A stretch of DNA of 64,000 nucleotides, taken from assembly GCF_037975245.1 (NCBI RefSeq), contig NC_092569.1, positions 20,329,001 through 20,393,000 on the forward strand, given 5' to 3'. The notes below the pieces were generated by a model, which was not told the DNA's origin, did not search any database, and saw nothing but the letters and a program-made list of their open reading frames with translations. Shown piece by piece: positions 13,301 to 24,000 of the stretch (position 1 is its first letter; the number at the start of each line of letters is the position of its first letter). This stretch comes from Apostichopus japonicus. Its lineage: Eukaryota; Echinodermata; Holothuroidea; Aspidochirotida; Stichopodidae. A program made the position numbers and the translations under genes.

Positions 13301-16255
13301 TAATATAGACGGTATATTTGATTTTCACTAGAGAGGGGAGGTGTGACACAAAACCCAAACAGCAAACCTAATCCACCTAAACAAACCGCACCCCAACACA
13401 ACCGCACCCAGACACCACCACAACCCCGTATCTGAGCACTGTCTACAGTTTTACAGTGTAAACATGTTCCTCTTTGCGTTATACCTTTTCACATTACTCT
13501 TTAGGTTGTGAAAAGGCAAACTCATTTTCTGTTTCTCATTTTAATGCATTGCATAATTTACGCTAACACTTTCCTTTACATCCTTTGACCACATAACCTG
13601 TGGCGTATTACGTAAATAAGTAATGCGCTATAAAAAATCATACTATTATATCCTATTTACACATGTTTAAGGTTGTGGGCATTTTTGACCTTATTACGTC
13701 ATAACTCTAGTCTATTTTGTCATTTTGATATATACAACAATAGGCCAATGAGAATGGGGGAGAAGTTGCTGACATATTTAGTTTAGACAACCACATGCAT
13801 GTAATTTAGTTGCTCGCTTCAAAATTTGAGAATAAATAACATCTCTTTAAAAGAAACTGGTATAACAGTGTTAGTATAATATTTTATCTCCCCATCAATC
13901 AGATATTCCATCGTCGCGTTGATGGTTCTGTTGATTTCAATCGGACCTGGATCAGCTACAAAGAAGGCTTTGGTGATGTCGGTCATGAGTTTTGGTTGGG
14001 TAACGATAAACTGTATTACCTCACCAATCAAGGCAATTATCAACTCCGGGTTGATTTTGTGATCAGAGATGGTGATCCATTCTATGCTAAATTTGACCGG
14101 TTCCGTATCAACAATGAAAGTGACAACTATCGACTGTCTAGAATTGGAGAGTACAGCGGAAATGCAGGTTTGTGAACAGTTAGGCTATTGTGTGATTAAA
14201 CTTTATAACAGACAATCAATGCTTAAACGTCGTAAAACAAATTTCTCTCTCTTCTCTGAAATTAATTCGATGTAATCATGATTTAAAATCCAATCGGTTT
14301 AATTATAGTTGTCGTTGCTATAATTAAAATGTCAACGTGAAACCCTTCTGATTAGAATGATAATTTCAGGGCGATGGCAACAAGCCCGCCCTAGAAACTC
14401 GAGGGGGACTAATATGATGATATGTTGTATTCAAACCTGTGATTGGTGGACAATAGAACACCTCTAAAATAATAAGTAGCACATCGCTCAAACGAGCAAT
14501 TCCCAAGTAAAGCCAAACAATCGATCAAAAAAATCGATAACCAAATATTATGAAACACATATTTTCTTAACTTGTTTGAAATAATTGAGAGTGAAAAAGT
14601 TTAGTGAGCACGTTCCAGTGATAAATGTAATGGGACTTAAAGGAGGTTACATGGTACAATAAATATATTACAGACTGTAATATATACTGACACTATCCCT
14701 GATAATTTTCACGATGCATGCGCTACAGTAGTTTTGTTACCAATATGATTTTGTGGAAATATCCGTTTGAACTTACTTATGTATGTTTCTACAGACAATA
14801 CACAGATATACGCTAGTGCTGAAGGGACAATAAGTCAACAATGTCACAATATCCGTTGTAGCAGGATACGTCTTAATTTAAAATCACTCTCGTTGGACGA
14901 ATCCAGATCAATTTAAAGTTTTATGCTGAGCATATAAAAGCAATCCACGGAAGCTTTGAAAGCACATCCAATATTATATTAATATTAAGAAGAAGACAAG
15001 AGGAAACCATATGTTTCGGTTGACGTACGAGACACGTTAAGATCGTAGGATAATATGGACAGAAGGAGAAGTATATTCATTATAATATTAATAATAATTT
15101 GTGAATAGAATTTTTAAGTAAACTGGTAATATTTGGATGTCAAATATGTTTTGATTAAGTCTGGCAATGTATTTCTTTATACGTAAGCTGCATGTAATCA
15201 TTCCATGGTAATACACGCTATAATAATAATAATTAAATATTTCACACAAGTTTTATCAAAGATAGTGATTTTTTTTTTACATTGATTTCGCTTACGTAAA
15301 TTATGAGTAACTCCTTACCTGTATAAAGTTTGCATTTTATTACCACTTTTATGTTTATAATTTTATTTTGTTTTTATTGATGGCATTAAATAAAAATGAT
15401 ATTTCCGTATTTTAGACAGTAATCTTAAAAAGTATACAGACCAAGCGTTTAGCAGTTTGTCGGCATATTGAAAAATTAAAACAATGTAAAATAACAATGT
15501 CTTTTGGACCATATTCAAGTTTACTGTTAGTAACTCAAATTCAGGTGAAGCGGCAAGGAACTCAATTGGGGAGTGGGAAGGGGGGGGGGGTGGGAGTGGG
15601 TTTTCAAAACCTTTCAGGGATAGAGAGGCATGTGACATTGGGAAAACCACGTCCGTGAGAAAGACCCTATGTTAATTTTATTTGTTGTTTTTCAACGGCA
15701 CATTACTTTCATTAAAATTGTCTTTAAGTTGTCAAAATAGAGTATTTTCACAAAATTGGGAGGAAGTGAGAAATTCATCCCCAGCACTGTGCCCGGATCT
15801 TCTTCACTTTTATTTTGTTTTTATCTTTTATCTTCAAGCATTATAATATGATAATAGAGATTGGATAGTTGATAATATGATATCTCGTGATGTTTTGAGA
15901 TAATTTCCCAACTATGATGCATATTACTCTATCACGACGTTGATTGTTTATGGTTTTATTTTCAACTCAATATGCATTACCATAATTAAAATGCGTTCAT
16001 GGTATTGTTTAATATTTAGGTGGTGCTGGAGGTTTAAAGAATCGCTTGAATTATTCCTTCAGTACCTCGGACAAGAACAATGGAGGATGTTCGGATGACT
16101 ACCATTGTGGCTGGTGGTTCCGGGATTGTAATTTACGTTGCCTCAATGGTGACTATCATGCAGCGCGGAATGTAAGGTCAGGTGTATCCTGGTATAGAGA
16201 GTCTGGTTCCTATGATAATATCAAGTATACTGAGATGAAGATAAGGCCTGTCTAG
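5533..16255 (+). CDS. FReD gene 1: secreted EGF-fibrinogen-related protein, seven exons
   Basis: Predicted exons: 5533-5587, 7950-8036, 10777-10848, 11246-11355, 12586-12894, 13903-14167, 16020-16255. Phases 1,1,1,0,0,1 join to 378 codons including TAG (377 aa), with GT/AG at all borders. Order: signal peptide, short N-terminal segment with one Cys, Thr/Ser-rich linkers, EGF-like domain with six Cys and a GYHGNGVNC ending, then a FReD running from DCKNWYDAG to EMKIRPV. FReD family knowledge suggests an extracellular, often oligomeric lectin that binds sugars or acetyl groups in innate immunity; the ligand is unknown. Intron 2 contains a TIR transposon and intron 5 a splice-donor minisatellite. 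The gene appears intact. Exon choice is from homology among the three copies and splice signals, without transcripts. Confidence 0.85.
7246..7322. repeat. CA/TA compound microsatellite
   Basis: A CA run interrupted by CCCA passes directly into a TA run, at the left end of the private insertion in gene 1. It is absent from the matching intron of gene 2. Confidence 0.9.
7249..7635. mobile_element. 387-bp insertion in gene 1 intron 1 flanked by 25-bp direct repeats
   Basis: Perfect 25-bp repeats beginning ATGATGCGTG lie at 7224-7248 and 7636-7660. Gene 2 has the sequence once, at 27500-27524, so that is the empty site. The insert starts with CA and TA microsatellite runs, then about 310 bp of unrecognised DNA. 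The long target duplication fits a retroposition-like event, but no diagnostic protein or tail is visible. Confidence 0.65.
7950..8036 (+). CDS. FReD gene 1 exon 2: N-terminal segment with single Cys
   Basis: The acceptor TTGAACAG and donor GAAG|GTAAGA bound 87 nt, phase 1 to 1. The product is 29 residues starting [12 protein letters not shown], polar, with one Cys and an acidic/basic stretch. The lone Cys has no obvious partner and may link chains. Gene 2 has the same exon; gene 3 does not. Confidence 0.75.
8953..9016 (+). pseudogene. Degenerate duplicate of linker exon 4, unit 1
   Basis: After a CTAG acceptor, the sequence TTACAAGTGCACTTGGTTC resembles exon 4 at 11246 (TTACCAGTGAACCTGGTTC) through to ACCACG. 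No usable donor follows and the Cys-coding end is missing, so it is probably a dead exon. The same relic is at 28824-28887. Confidence 0.55.
9208..10561. mobile_element. 1.35-kb TIR DNA transposon, non-autonomous, in gene 1 intron 2
   Basis: Perfect 32-bp terminal inverted repeats (outer end GCGAATTTTTTTTCCCAAAC; inner bases GGTTTGCAATT) are flanked by the 9-bp direct repeat ACACGGGCC at 9199-9207 and 10562-10570. Unit 3 has an uninterrupted site at about 54602-54610. No transposase recognised; the small ORFs inside are unconvincing. A 9-bp duplication suits Mutator-like or Merlin-like elements, but the superfamily is not established. Confidence 0.85.
10777..10848 (+). CDS. FReD gene 1 exon 3: Thr/Ser-rich linker
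   Basis: 72 nt, phase 1 to 1, acceptor ATTAG and donor GATG|GTAGGC. Encodes [19 protein letters not shown] plus STTKD, a likely O-glycosylated spacer. Compared with the 105-nt exons in gene 3 it lacks 33 nt, an in-frame deletion of 11 codons. Confidence 0.75.
11246..11355 (+). CDS. FReD gene 1 exon 4: linker with Cys before EGF domain
   Basis: 110 nt, phase 1 to 0, acceptor TTCTAG and donor CAG|GTAAGA. Encodes a Ser/Thr-rich stretch ([20 protein letters not shown]), then [15 protein letters not shown]. The Cys may pair with the first Cys of exon 5. Confidence 0.82.
12586..12894 (+). CDS. FReD gene 1 exon 5: EGF-like domain and FReD N-terminus
   Basis: 309 nt, phase 0 to 0, acceptor GATTCAG and donor ACG|GTAAGT. 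It encodes [16 protein letters not shown], a six-Cys EGF-like module with a [15 protein letters not shown] core, then DCKNWYDAG, NGIYTI and [12 protein letters not shown], the conserved start of a fibrinogen C-terminal domain. Failure to splice here adds VSLV and a stop (TGA 12907-12909). The 3' end of the exon is the seed of the downstream minisatellite. Confidence 0.93.
12870..13290 (+). repeat. 77-bp minisatellite from exon 5 end plus splice donor, gene 1
   Basis: About six copies including the exon. Each has AATATGACTGACGGAGGA, a GGATGGACGGTAAGT-type donor and an AT-rich tail with TATAGACGATATATTG. Three of the five intronic copies lack the exact GGTAAGT: GGTAACT near 12968, GGTAGGT near 13196, CGTAAAT near 13273. 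Confidence 0.9.
13903..14167 (+). CDS. FReD gene 1 exon 6: central FReD
   Basis: 265 nt, phase 0 to 1, acceptor CAATCAG and donor GCAG|GTTTGT. The reading [52 protein letters not shown] follows the FReD core in order. It begins with ATA (Ile) where copies 2 and 3 have GTA (Val). Confidence 0.93.
16020..16255 (+). CDS. FReD gene 1 exon 7: C-terminal FReD and stop
   Basis: Acceptor TTTAG, phase 1, stop TAG 16253-16255. Encodes [44 protein letters not shown] and YTEMKIRPV. The canonical FReD calcium loop has a D-x-D; here it reads DKN. Four Cys are present, against two usual in this part. Confidence 0.92.
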
Positions 16256-16378
16256 TGCGTTGTAGATGTTTAGAATAATTCTCAGCTTTGAATAATCTAG
16301 AGATAACTTAAACATTATACACAGAGAATGATGATAAACTGATCACCATCGGCAGTGAAACAAGTCATTGATGTTGAA

Positions 16379-16384
16379 AATAAA
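16379..16384 (+). terminator. Polyadenylation signal AATAAA, gene 1
   Basis: AATAAA 124 nt after the stop. The same site occurs in genes 2 and 3 at the same spacing (38380, 61380). Confidence 0.7.
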
Positions 16385-16593
16385 GAAACTGCTATCATTC
16401 TTATCATGATGCATATTAAATGTTGTTACACAGAGTGAACTTGTAAGTATTTTGGTAAATAGCTACTATATTTCCCTTTATATTACTCTAATATGTAATC
16501 TATAGACATTACGATTCAAGTAAGTGTCTGGAAGTTAGCAGCTTCCTTATTTTTCTTGTTGTCGTGTTTTTGTCTTTCTTTGATTTTTTTTTC

Positions 16594-16910
16594 ATTATGT
16601 TATAATAACTGGTTACCTTCCATACCTCACAGATCACTAGTTTATTGACTCATGTGTATAAATTGTAGCCTACGGGTTCTTAATGATAACAACAGATTTA
16701 CGTTAGAGCTGATAATTATAACCTCAGCTGGAATTTAGCAACTTCTGCTTTTTTTTTTATAAAAACAAATTATGTTATAATAACTGGTTACCTTTCATAC
16801 CTCACAGATCACTACTGGATTGACTGATGTGTGTTAATTGTAGCCTGTGGGTTCTTAATGATAACAACAGATTAACGTTAGAGCTGATAATTATCACCTC
16901 AGCTGACAGA
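16594..16910. repeat. 175-bp tandem duplication in 3' flank, unit 1
   Basis: TTATGTTATAATAACTGGTT begins both copies, near 16595 and 16770, and each runs to CACCTCAGCTG or ACCTCAGCTG. Unit 3 also has two copies (from 61644 and 61816); unit 2 has one (38638-38775). Confidence 0.8.
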
Positions 16911-18318
16911 CCTACTTAGAAATATAAATCATTCAAGTACAGATGCTTATTGGGCAAAGTAAATTAGAATAATTGTTAAATTGGACAGGGTTGTCAGTTG
17001 GTATATTAAATAATACATCGGTTATTACTAATTGATTGGTAAAATACTGCCTTTGTTTTAAATTGTAACTGACATACTTTCTCACCAGGATTTAAACATC
17101 TACTCTGGCTGTATTGTAACAAGCTATAAATAAATTCAAAGCAGGAAAAGTTATCGTTGTTAACAATCTACATTAATGATTATAAAACAGTCTATGTACT
17201 ATCATTCTTTATAAATCTTCTTTGTCGATCCAGAAATTATTGCAAATTTATTCGAAAAATATCCGCGAAGAAGAATACAACAGAAAAGAAAATCAAGAAA
17301 GAGAGATAAATATTAGTATATATTACGATTTGTTTTGCGACGAAATTAGTAATAGTTTCAAAATTGTAGGCAAAATCGGATAATGCCGGACGAAGAATTG
17401 GCTAAGATTGTATTTATTCACTATTATTCTTCAATAATGGTAAAGGCGAAGCAAAACCATATCAATTATTTATTTGTAGTTAATATCCATCCCATTTCCC
17501 CTTCCCTTATCATCGTGTACAATTATCATTGAGTATAATTTCACTTTAATCTATTTCAAATGATTATAGGAAGAAAACATTCAAAATCATTTTTTGTAAA
17601 TATAGTTATAAATATTATTTGGAGATTCGATAAATATATGTAGTCACTCAAAAGTCAGCTTATTTCTTGTTATTGCCCTGTTTTCGTCGTTTTTTCTGTC
17701 TCCATAATGTCTCTAAAATGTCTTCTATAGTTTGGACCAATTCCAAGTTTAACAACCACCATCGTATGTTCAGATATATTAAATGGATTACCCATACCTA
17801 ATATGCCAATTTACTTAATCCCGACTCCCCAATCTGCTAATTAATATAATCCGTCATCGATATGTCACTTTAGAAACCTGTTGTAGTTTCCATCGTTAAC
17901 GATTATGTCATGATTCACCCCCCCCCCCCTCTGTCCTCCCCCAGGAATCAGATTCCCTACATCGGAACCAGCTTCAACGGTCCCACGGTCACACTTGCTC
18001 CTTTATCAGTTTATTAAATCCTGGATCCGTCTCAGATGACAATAGGTTCTTTCACTGACTGATGACGGTTGAGTCATTCTCGAGGAAACGATGTGTGATA
18101 TTCTGTCTGTGTATGTATGTATGTATGGGGGGGGGGGGTTGGGGTGTGGAGTGGAGTGGTGGGGAGATTCGAGCGTTAGGCTGCGTTATCTGACTGAGTA
18201 TCATTGCCAGGCTAGTAAAATGAATATGAACATCAGAAAAGACACTCAGGTAAAAATATTTGACATTATTCTATTTATGAGATTTCTCGAAATGAACGAA
18301 ATATACGGAATGAAACGG
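16911..18318. other. 3' flank of gene 1, no gene recognised
   Basis: AT-rich. Contains a short frame at 17383 starting MPDEELAKIV, repeated at 39222 and 62429. All three copies keep the ATG but vary in length and sequence. Also a C tract near 17918 and a G tract near 18127. Confidence 0.5.
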
Positions 18319-18505
18319 TATGAAAGGGTATGAACGGGATGAACGGGATGAATGGGATGAGCGGGATGAGCGGGATGAGCGGGATGAGCGGGATGAGCGG
18401 GATGAACGGGATGAACGGGATGAACAGGATGAGCTGGATGCACGAGATGATCGGGATGACCGGGAACGAACGAACGAACGAACGAACGAACAAACGATCG
18501 AACGA
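18319..18505. repeat. 9-bp GGATGAGCG minisatellite and GAAC microsatellite, unit 1
   Basis: Units of GGGATGAAC and GGGATGAGC repeat in register with codons, giving artificial MSG/MNG repeat frames, then GAAC runs. The same composite array is at 40140-40701 and 63389-63738. Confidence 0.9.
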
Positions 18506-20374
18506 ATTAAATTGAATTGAATGGAATCAAATTAAAACCAAGGAATGAAATCCATCGAATTGAAATCTGTTGAAATTCATCGACGAAATCGATGAAAAAT
18601 CGGTATATCGATGAAATCGATAACCCATGTTGAGTAAGGTGCAGAGGTATACTATTATATTTAATTTGTTCATATTTGGCAAACCATTAATGTCACAATA
18701 ATCCAAAAATATCCCAAACTAGAAATTTTACTATAAAAAATAAATTTAAAAGTTTACTTACTTTGTCAGTGAACGATCAACATCCTTTTAATGAGTAGGT
18801 CAAAGATCGTTTCCGGTCAACAATAATGAAATTATAAAAACTAATTACACCCGCTATTTAAACTAAGTACAGTATCATATAACTTTTTTTATGATTTTAT
18901 GTATGAAGCCTGTATGAATACCATATTTAATATAACTGTTTCTTTTATCTTGTTTGTTTCTTTGTTATACTTTCTTTCATTGGATGTCAAAAAAAAAAGA
19001 ACTGCACTAAAAGAACGAATGTGAAAACCGAGAATACTCTCCCATAACGTTCACTCTGGTTTAGTAGTGTAAATGTAATACGTAGATTGGAGTCGATCTT
19101 AATCTTCACATCAAACACCGATAAATATGTTTAACCTTAATAATTATTCGTGCAATTTACAGTGTGCAGCATTGCAAGTTACACTACCAACGAAAACAAA
19201 GCACAGGCCAGTATATGTTACTCGTACGTACTTTCATAGATGCGTAGTATTTTACTTGCTTACTAAGATCGTTAATATGAATACCAGAATTCCGAGCTAT
19301 TTGAAAGAAATGCAATAAAACCAGGATTATTCGAACTTCAAACTGTTAGGCAACGAATCCGAAACACTAGTAAATTTCTGCAGAAGAGCGCGACGTGATT
19401 TGAACTGTGTCATACGGTAAACGTTGTAGTGTGATAGTGATGTAGTGATATAGTGATCTATTTCCGCACCGCCACTTATAAACAACAGCTCATTATATGT
19501 TGGATGTTATCACAGTAAGCGTCAGCCCCGAACGAGTGTAGTCAATAATCTAACACTGGAAGCGTATATGATTTCTAGAAGGATACGTCTATAGATTTAC
19601 GTAAACATTGGATGGTTTGGTATGTATTGAATGATCTTAGCACTAACCATACGCTATTGTTTAGGTACCATCACCATACATAAAGCATGTTGTATGCTTA
19701 TCGTATTCAATTTACGCTCTTTACATTGTTTGTGATTTAATTTGTTGATTTCATTAGTAATATCAATGTCATAATACAGTACGCCATATTCTCAAATCTA
19801 GGCATAGTTGACTTCAAACGACTAACGAGAAAACAGCAATATCTGCCAGTGTATATTTGTTTGTGTATCGTCACTTTATCCTGTATAACGAAGTACGCGA
19901 AAATTATTTTTTAATAATCCAATGGATTGTGTAGTTTATAGGCAGCTGATTTAAGTTCCTTTGAAAACAAACTGAGGAGAGAGTCTCAGTTTGGTTGATT
20001 AATCTTTAGTCACGTTTAACTAGTATTGACTGTCTTGGTATAGTTTTGATCAATGCTACTGTCATCCAATGGAAGAAGGAACGAAGGTGTACTGAAGATA
20101 TTCCAGAAAAGCTGAGCTTTTTACATACAAGCGATTACACAAGGTCACCGTGAAGGAAGAAAAGTTGAGGGATGACCATCGAAAGACGACCACGTAAGTA
20201 TGCATTCAAAATGATGCATCTCGCGTCAGTATGGACAGCGGTGGATGTGGACATAACCGTTTACATGCCCTACTACTCCCCTGTTTAAAAATGCTTCAAA
20301 GGTGCCTCAAATAAGCTCATGCTTAGCATTGGATTGAACATGTACCTACAGTACAGATATGCGTCACTTTTTAG
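18506..20374. other. Inter-gene DNA between arrays of unit 1 and unit 2
   Basis: No gene recognised. The matching DNA in unit 2 is 40702-44770 including the LINE. The LINE insertion site is empty here, at about 20026-20034. Confidence 0.55.
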
Positions 20375-20693
20375 ATGAACGGCGAGGTAATTATGACGTC
20401 AGCGATAAGTTTGTTTTTCATTTGCAAGCGAAGATGTTCACAAGTTGTCATTGTGCAGTCTTCAACAAACCAATAGTATCACAGCACTTCCAGAAGATCG
20501 ACGAAAGGTTGAACGTGACCGAGATCGCTTGATTAAACTCGTTCGAGGCGCTCTTCAAGACAAACAGAACATGACGTCATGTGTATCCAACATCGAAGAG
20601 TCCAAAAGTAATCCCAGACTGAAGCAAAAGCTGAAAGCTAGGACAAATCGGTTTGTCTACAAACCTGAGATAATTTCCATATTTAAATTTTAG
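20375..20693 (+). pseudogene. Charged ORF relic, copy 2 (frameshifted)
   Basis: An ATG at 20375 starts MNGEVIMTSAISLF. A shift relative to copy 3 leads to TAG at 20474-20476. The downstream frame ITALPEDRRKVERDRDRLI continues open to 20693, ending in PEIISIFKF. Unrecognised, and broken differently from the other copies. Confidence 0.4.
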
Positions 20694-20848
20694 TAACTGA
20701 TTGATATACCAATATGATTTTATCTATGTTGTGACTGTAACAGTTGAACAGAAAGTATTTTCATTTCTAGTTACATCAGCTAATATGACTATGAATCAGC
20801 AAAGTGACTTTTTTGGTGTTTTTTTTTTTTTGCTGTAGGTTCTATTTA

Positions 20849-21085
20849 ATGGCATTACAATGTAAGACTCTTGTTTCTCGATCACTGAAAAATCCTAATT
20901 CAGCTTCATGCATACAGGGTGGATATATACATACCGAAGGAAATTCGTCAGGGACATTAAATGTCACCATGTGTTGCAAACTCGTAGACCTTACTAGAGC
21001 AGACATGTCTCTGTTTTCCAATTTGACAATCAATACCGTTAATCTCTGCTCCTTCATGTGTTGCTTCAATTTGAACAAATTATAA
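20849..21085 (+). other. Conserved 78-codon ORF or exon-like segment, copy 2
   Basis: Same frame as 373-609 (MALQCKTLVSRSLKN to NLNKL and stop), after a T-rich tract and GCTGTAG acceptor-like signal. Unrecognised. Confidence 0.3.
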
Positions 21086-24000
21086 CCTTAACTTGGAATG
21101 GTCACAATCGTTCTTACTCCACAGCGTTGCTTTATTAATTAACAGTTTGAGAAGGTGGCTGATTAAATTGCTTTTCATCCTGATTGTGTATATTCGTCAT
21201 TTGTAAACTATATAAATATTAACCTTATTGGCCAAAACATATATGATTAGTTTGCTTTATTATTATTATTGATTCCTTGTTTACATGTGAACCGTATATA
21301 ATGCACATAAAATAAAGTCATGTAAAGTAGGAGATGATAAAAACTGGAATGATCATTACAAAAACACCCACTTGGCAGCTCCTCTATATGGGCAAACGGG
21401 ACGCCATTATGAGAATAACAAATAGGAGATTAATGAAAAGAATATGAATCGTACGTTGCTAGGAGGAACCGAAATTTGTCAACACTGTGAATAAAGAAGA
21501 TATGACATAAAAGAAACCTGTTCATAAAATTAACTACTCTTCAGCAGACTGGTGTGTACTTAATTGATTTACTATATACTGAATATGGCATTATATTGGC
21601 AGGTTTATGATTTAGATCTACATTGTAAATATTCATTATTCTTCAACAGCCTGGTGCGTATTCAAGTTAATAAACTATAAACTGTATATGGCTTTAGAGT
21701 ACTAAGTGAGCGATTTGCAGCTAAATTGTCTATAATAGTAACAAGTTGCAATAACCAATACAATATCACTGTCTGTCTATCTATCTGTTCTGTAACATGA
21801 TTGTACAACATCTGACTTTTTTGACCGTACTAAGACATACTCGATACTAATAGCTAGTACAGTAAATACTGTTCATATTCCACAACCGTGCATCGGTAAC
21901 TACTGCCCTGTGTTCGCAACACGGTAACATGTGTTACAGGTGGCACAGTAATTACTGCAAAGCTGTTACACGTTGCACTACGAGTCCGAAAGGTGGAAAT
22001 GCGCAGCGACTGGGTAACGAAGACTACTCACTAGCCGTACAATACGGAGTGCGTGGTCGGCGCTGGCACAACACGTAGCCGACACACTGCGGTGGTTATT
22101 TTAAACTGCATGCGAGATTCAGATGGTAGCCTAACTTTTCTTGAATCCTATTAGTAAATCCATTTGATTGAAACATTCTTCACGGACAGGTGAGTGTGTG
22201 AAAATCTCAAATAGATACAGAACAGATACACAAAATGCAACCTAAGGTGGTGGAGGGGGGACCAGGATTTGCCTAATGGGTAGTTCCACGTCTAAATTAG
22301 GCAATTACATAGAATTGTTACTAGAATTTACATTAACATGTGAACAAATTGTTATTTTTTTCAATAAATCATCCTCGTTTAGTAATATGGAATAATATGT
22401 CCTGCACTGTTCACAACACGGAGAAATAATGTTTCTATACGGAAGGTTCTAAACTATATCAAAAGAGATGTGAGAAAGCATTATTATTAGCAAGACTAAG
22501 TCCCTTTAGCATATGAGCCGTATAAAATGCATATAAAATAAAGCCATGAAAAGTAGGAGATTATAAAAACCTGAATGAATATTACGAGAAAACAAAAAAT
22601 CGACAGTTCCCAGTAAAGTTCAAACAAGACGCTATTATAAAAAGCAAAATAGAAGATTAATGAAAAGGAAATAAATCTAAGGTTGCTAGGAGAAACCTGG
22701 ATTTTAAAGACTGTTAATAAGGGAGAAATCAATTATGAAAAAAACCTGATATAGAACGACACAAGAAACAATTGACATCTCCAGCATAAGGCCAAATATA
22801 GCCTCATTATGAAAAAGAAAATAAAAAGAGAAAATTAATAAAGAGGATAACAATGTATATTGTGCCTTTTCTAGGATGAACAGTCCTTTTTCATTCACTA
22901 TGTAAAGGGAAAAAGGAGAAAGAAACGAAAGCCGTCCATACTCATTAATATGAATTTAACAAGTCGGTTAATTATTATTTGTCCTGATTATACTGTAAGG
23001 CATTAACTCCAGCTATATGCTTCGTGTGGCTTTAGATTGCGAAGTGTTTGAATTACGCCTACATTCAAAGTGACTTATTGCAGTAAGGTACATGTCTGTA
23101 TCAACTCCTGTTTGTTTCTGTTCACGTGACAAAAACATAAAAATGCATGATCCTATATTTCCCGAGCATTACATGTCGAACACACATATACTATTCATGA
23201 CCGACTATTTAAGATGTGGTAAGTAAACTCCATAGAAATTTAACGGTAATTCATAGCATCGTACCATTCTGTTTGCACAGAAACTTATACACCTGAGTAA
23301 CTTTGACCATGATAGTATTACCATGACGTGGTACAGTAATACTTCTATACGGATAATAAACCTATGTTATCAGTAACATTGATTTAATGTATAATTGATA
23401 TTATTACAAACAGTGGTTTTCGTGTCATGGAAGACCCGACTGAAAGGTATCTTTACCGTTTCGATTTCATTGATAAAATAGTTCGAGGTGAATCTTTGCA
23501 GCTGTAGATCATTTACCACCATCCTTCGTAACAATCTCATAAACAAAATGTTTGAAAATGAAACTCACCCCACTCAATCCGTCCGTCCGTCCGTCCGTCC
23601 GTCCGTCCGTCCGTCCGTCCGTCCACCTATCCATCCATTCCGTCCGTCCAACCATCCATTCCGTCCGTCTATCTTACACCGGCTACTCCCATTTTCATAA
23701 GTGACAAAAAGGCTTAAAATTACAGCCATAAGGGAATTGATGAATATCCATGAACCTTTTAATTGCTCGACAACATATGTCAATTTCTTAAAATCGATAT
23801 AGTACATCAGAACAGGTGCCAACATTCGGAATTAGACTCTGCTGAAATCTTAGAAAAATGTACATATGAACTTCTGTCATAACTAAAAACCAATTAAAAC
23901 GCCCTTTTTGTATAATAAGAAAATAAGAAATCAAAGTCTCAGCTCTTTGACTGCATATGTGGAAAAGAAAACGAAACCGATTTTGGAACAAATTTAAATT

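Larger units (their letters stand above)
1..20479 (+). repeat. Tandem segmental duplication unit 1 (FReD gene 1)
   Basis: First of three head-to-tail copies. Window position 1 aligns with 20480 and 44875, giving offsets of about 20.5 and 24.4 kb. Order within the unit: degenerate ORF relic, about 4.8 kb without recognised genes, FReD gene, 3' flank, GGATGA/GAAC array, about 1.5 kb without genes. Unit 1 lacks the hAT-like element found in the other two and carries a private 387-bp insertion in intron 1. The boundaries are arbitrary because the repeat is circularly permutable. Confidence 0.9.

Noticed and set aside
14793-14880. Possible extra exon after CTACAG in gene 1 intron 6
   Set aside because: Open for a short stretch but without a good donor, absent from gene 3, and FReD exons 6 and 7 already join exactly in phase without it.
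17383-17532. Short ORF MPDEELAKIV in all 3' flanks
   Set aside because: Length and sequence after the first ten codons vary between units and no family is recognised; noted in the flank entries only.
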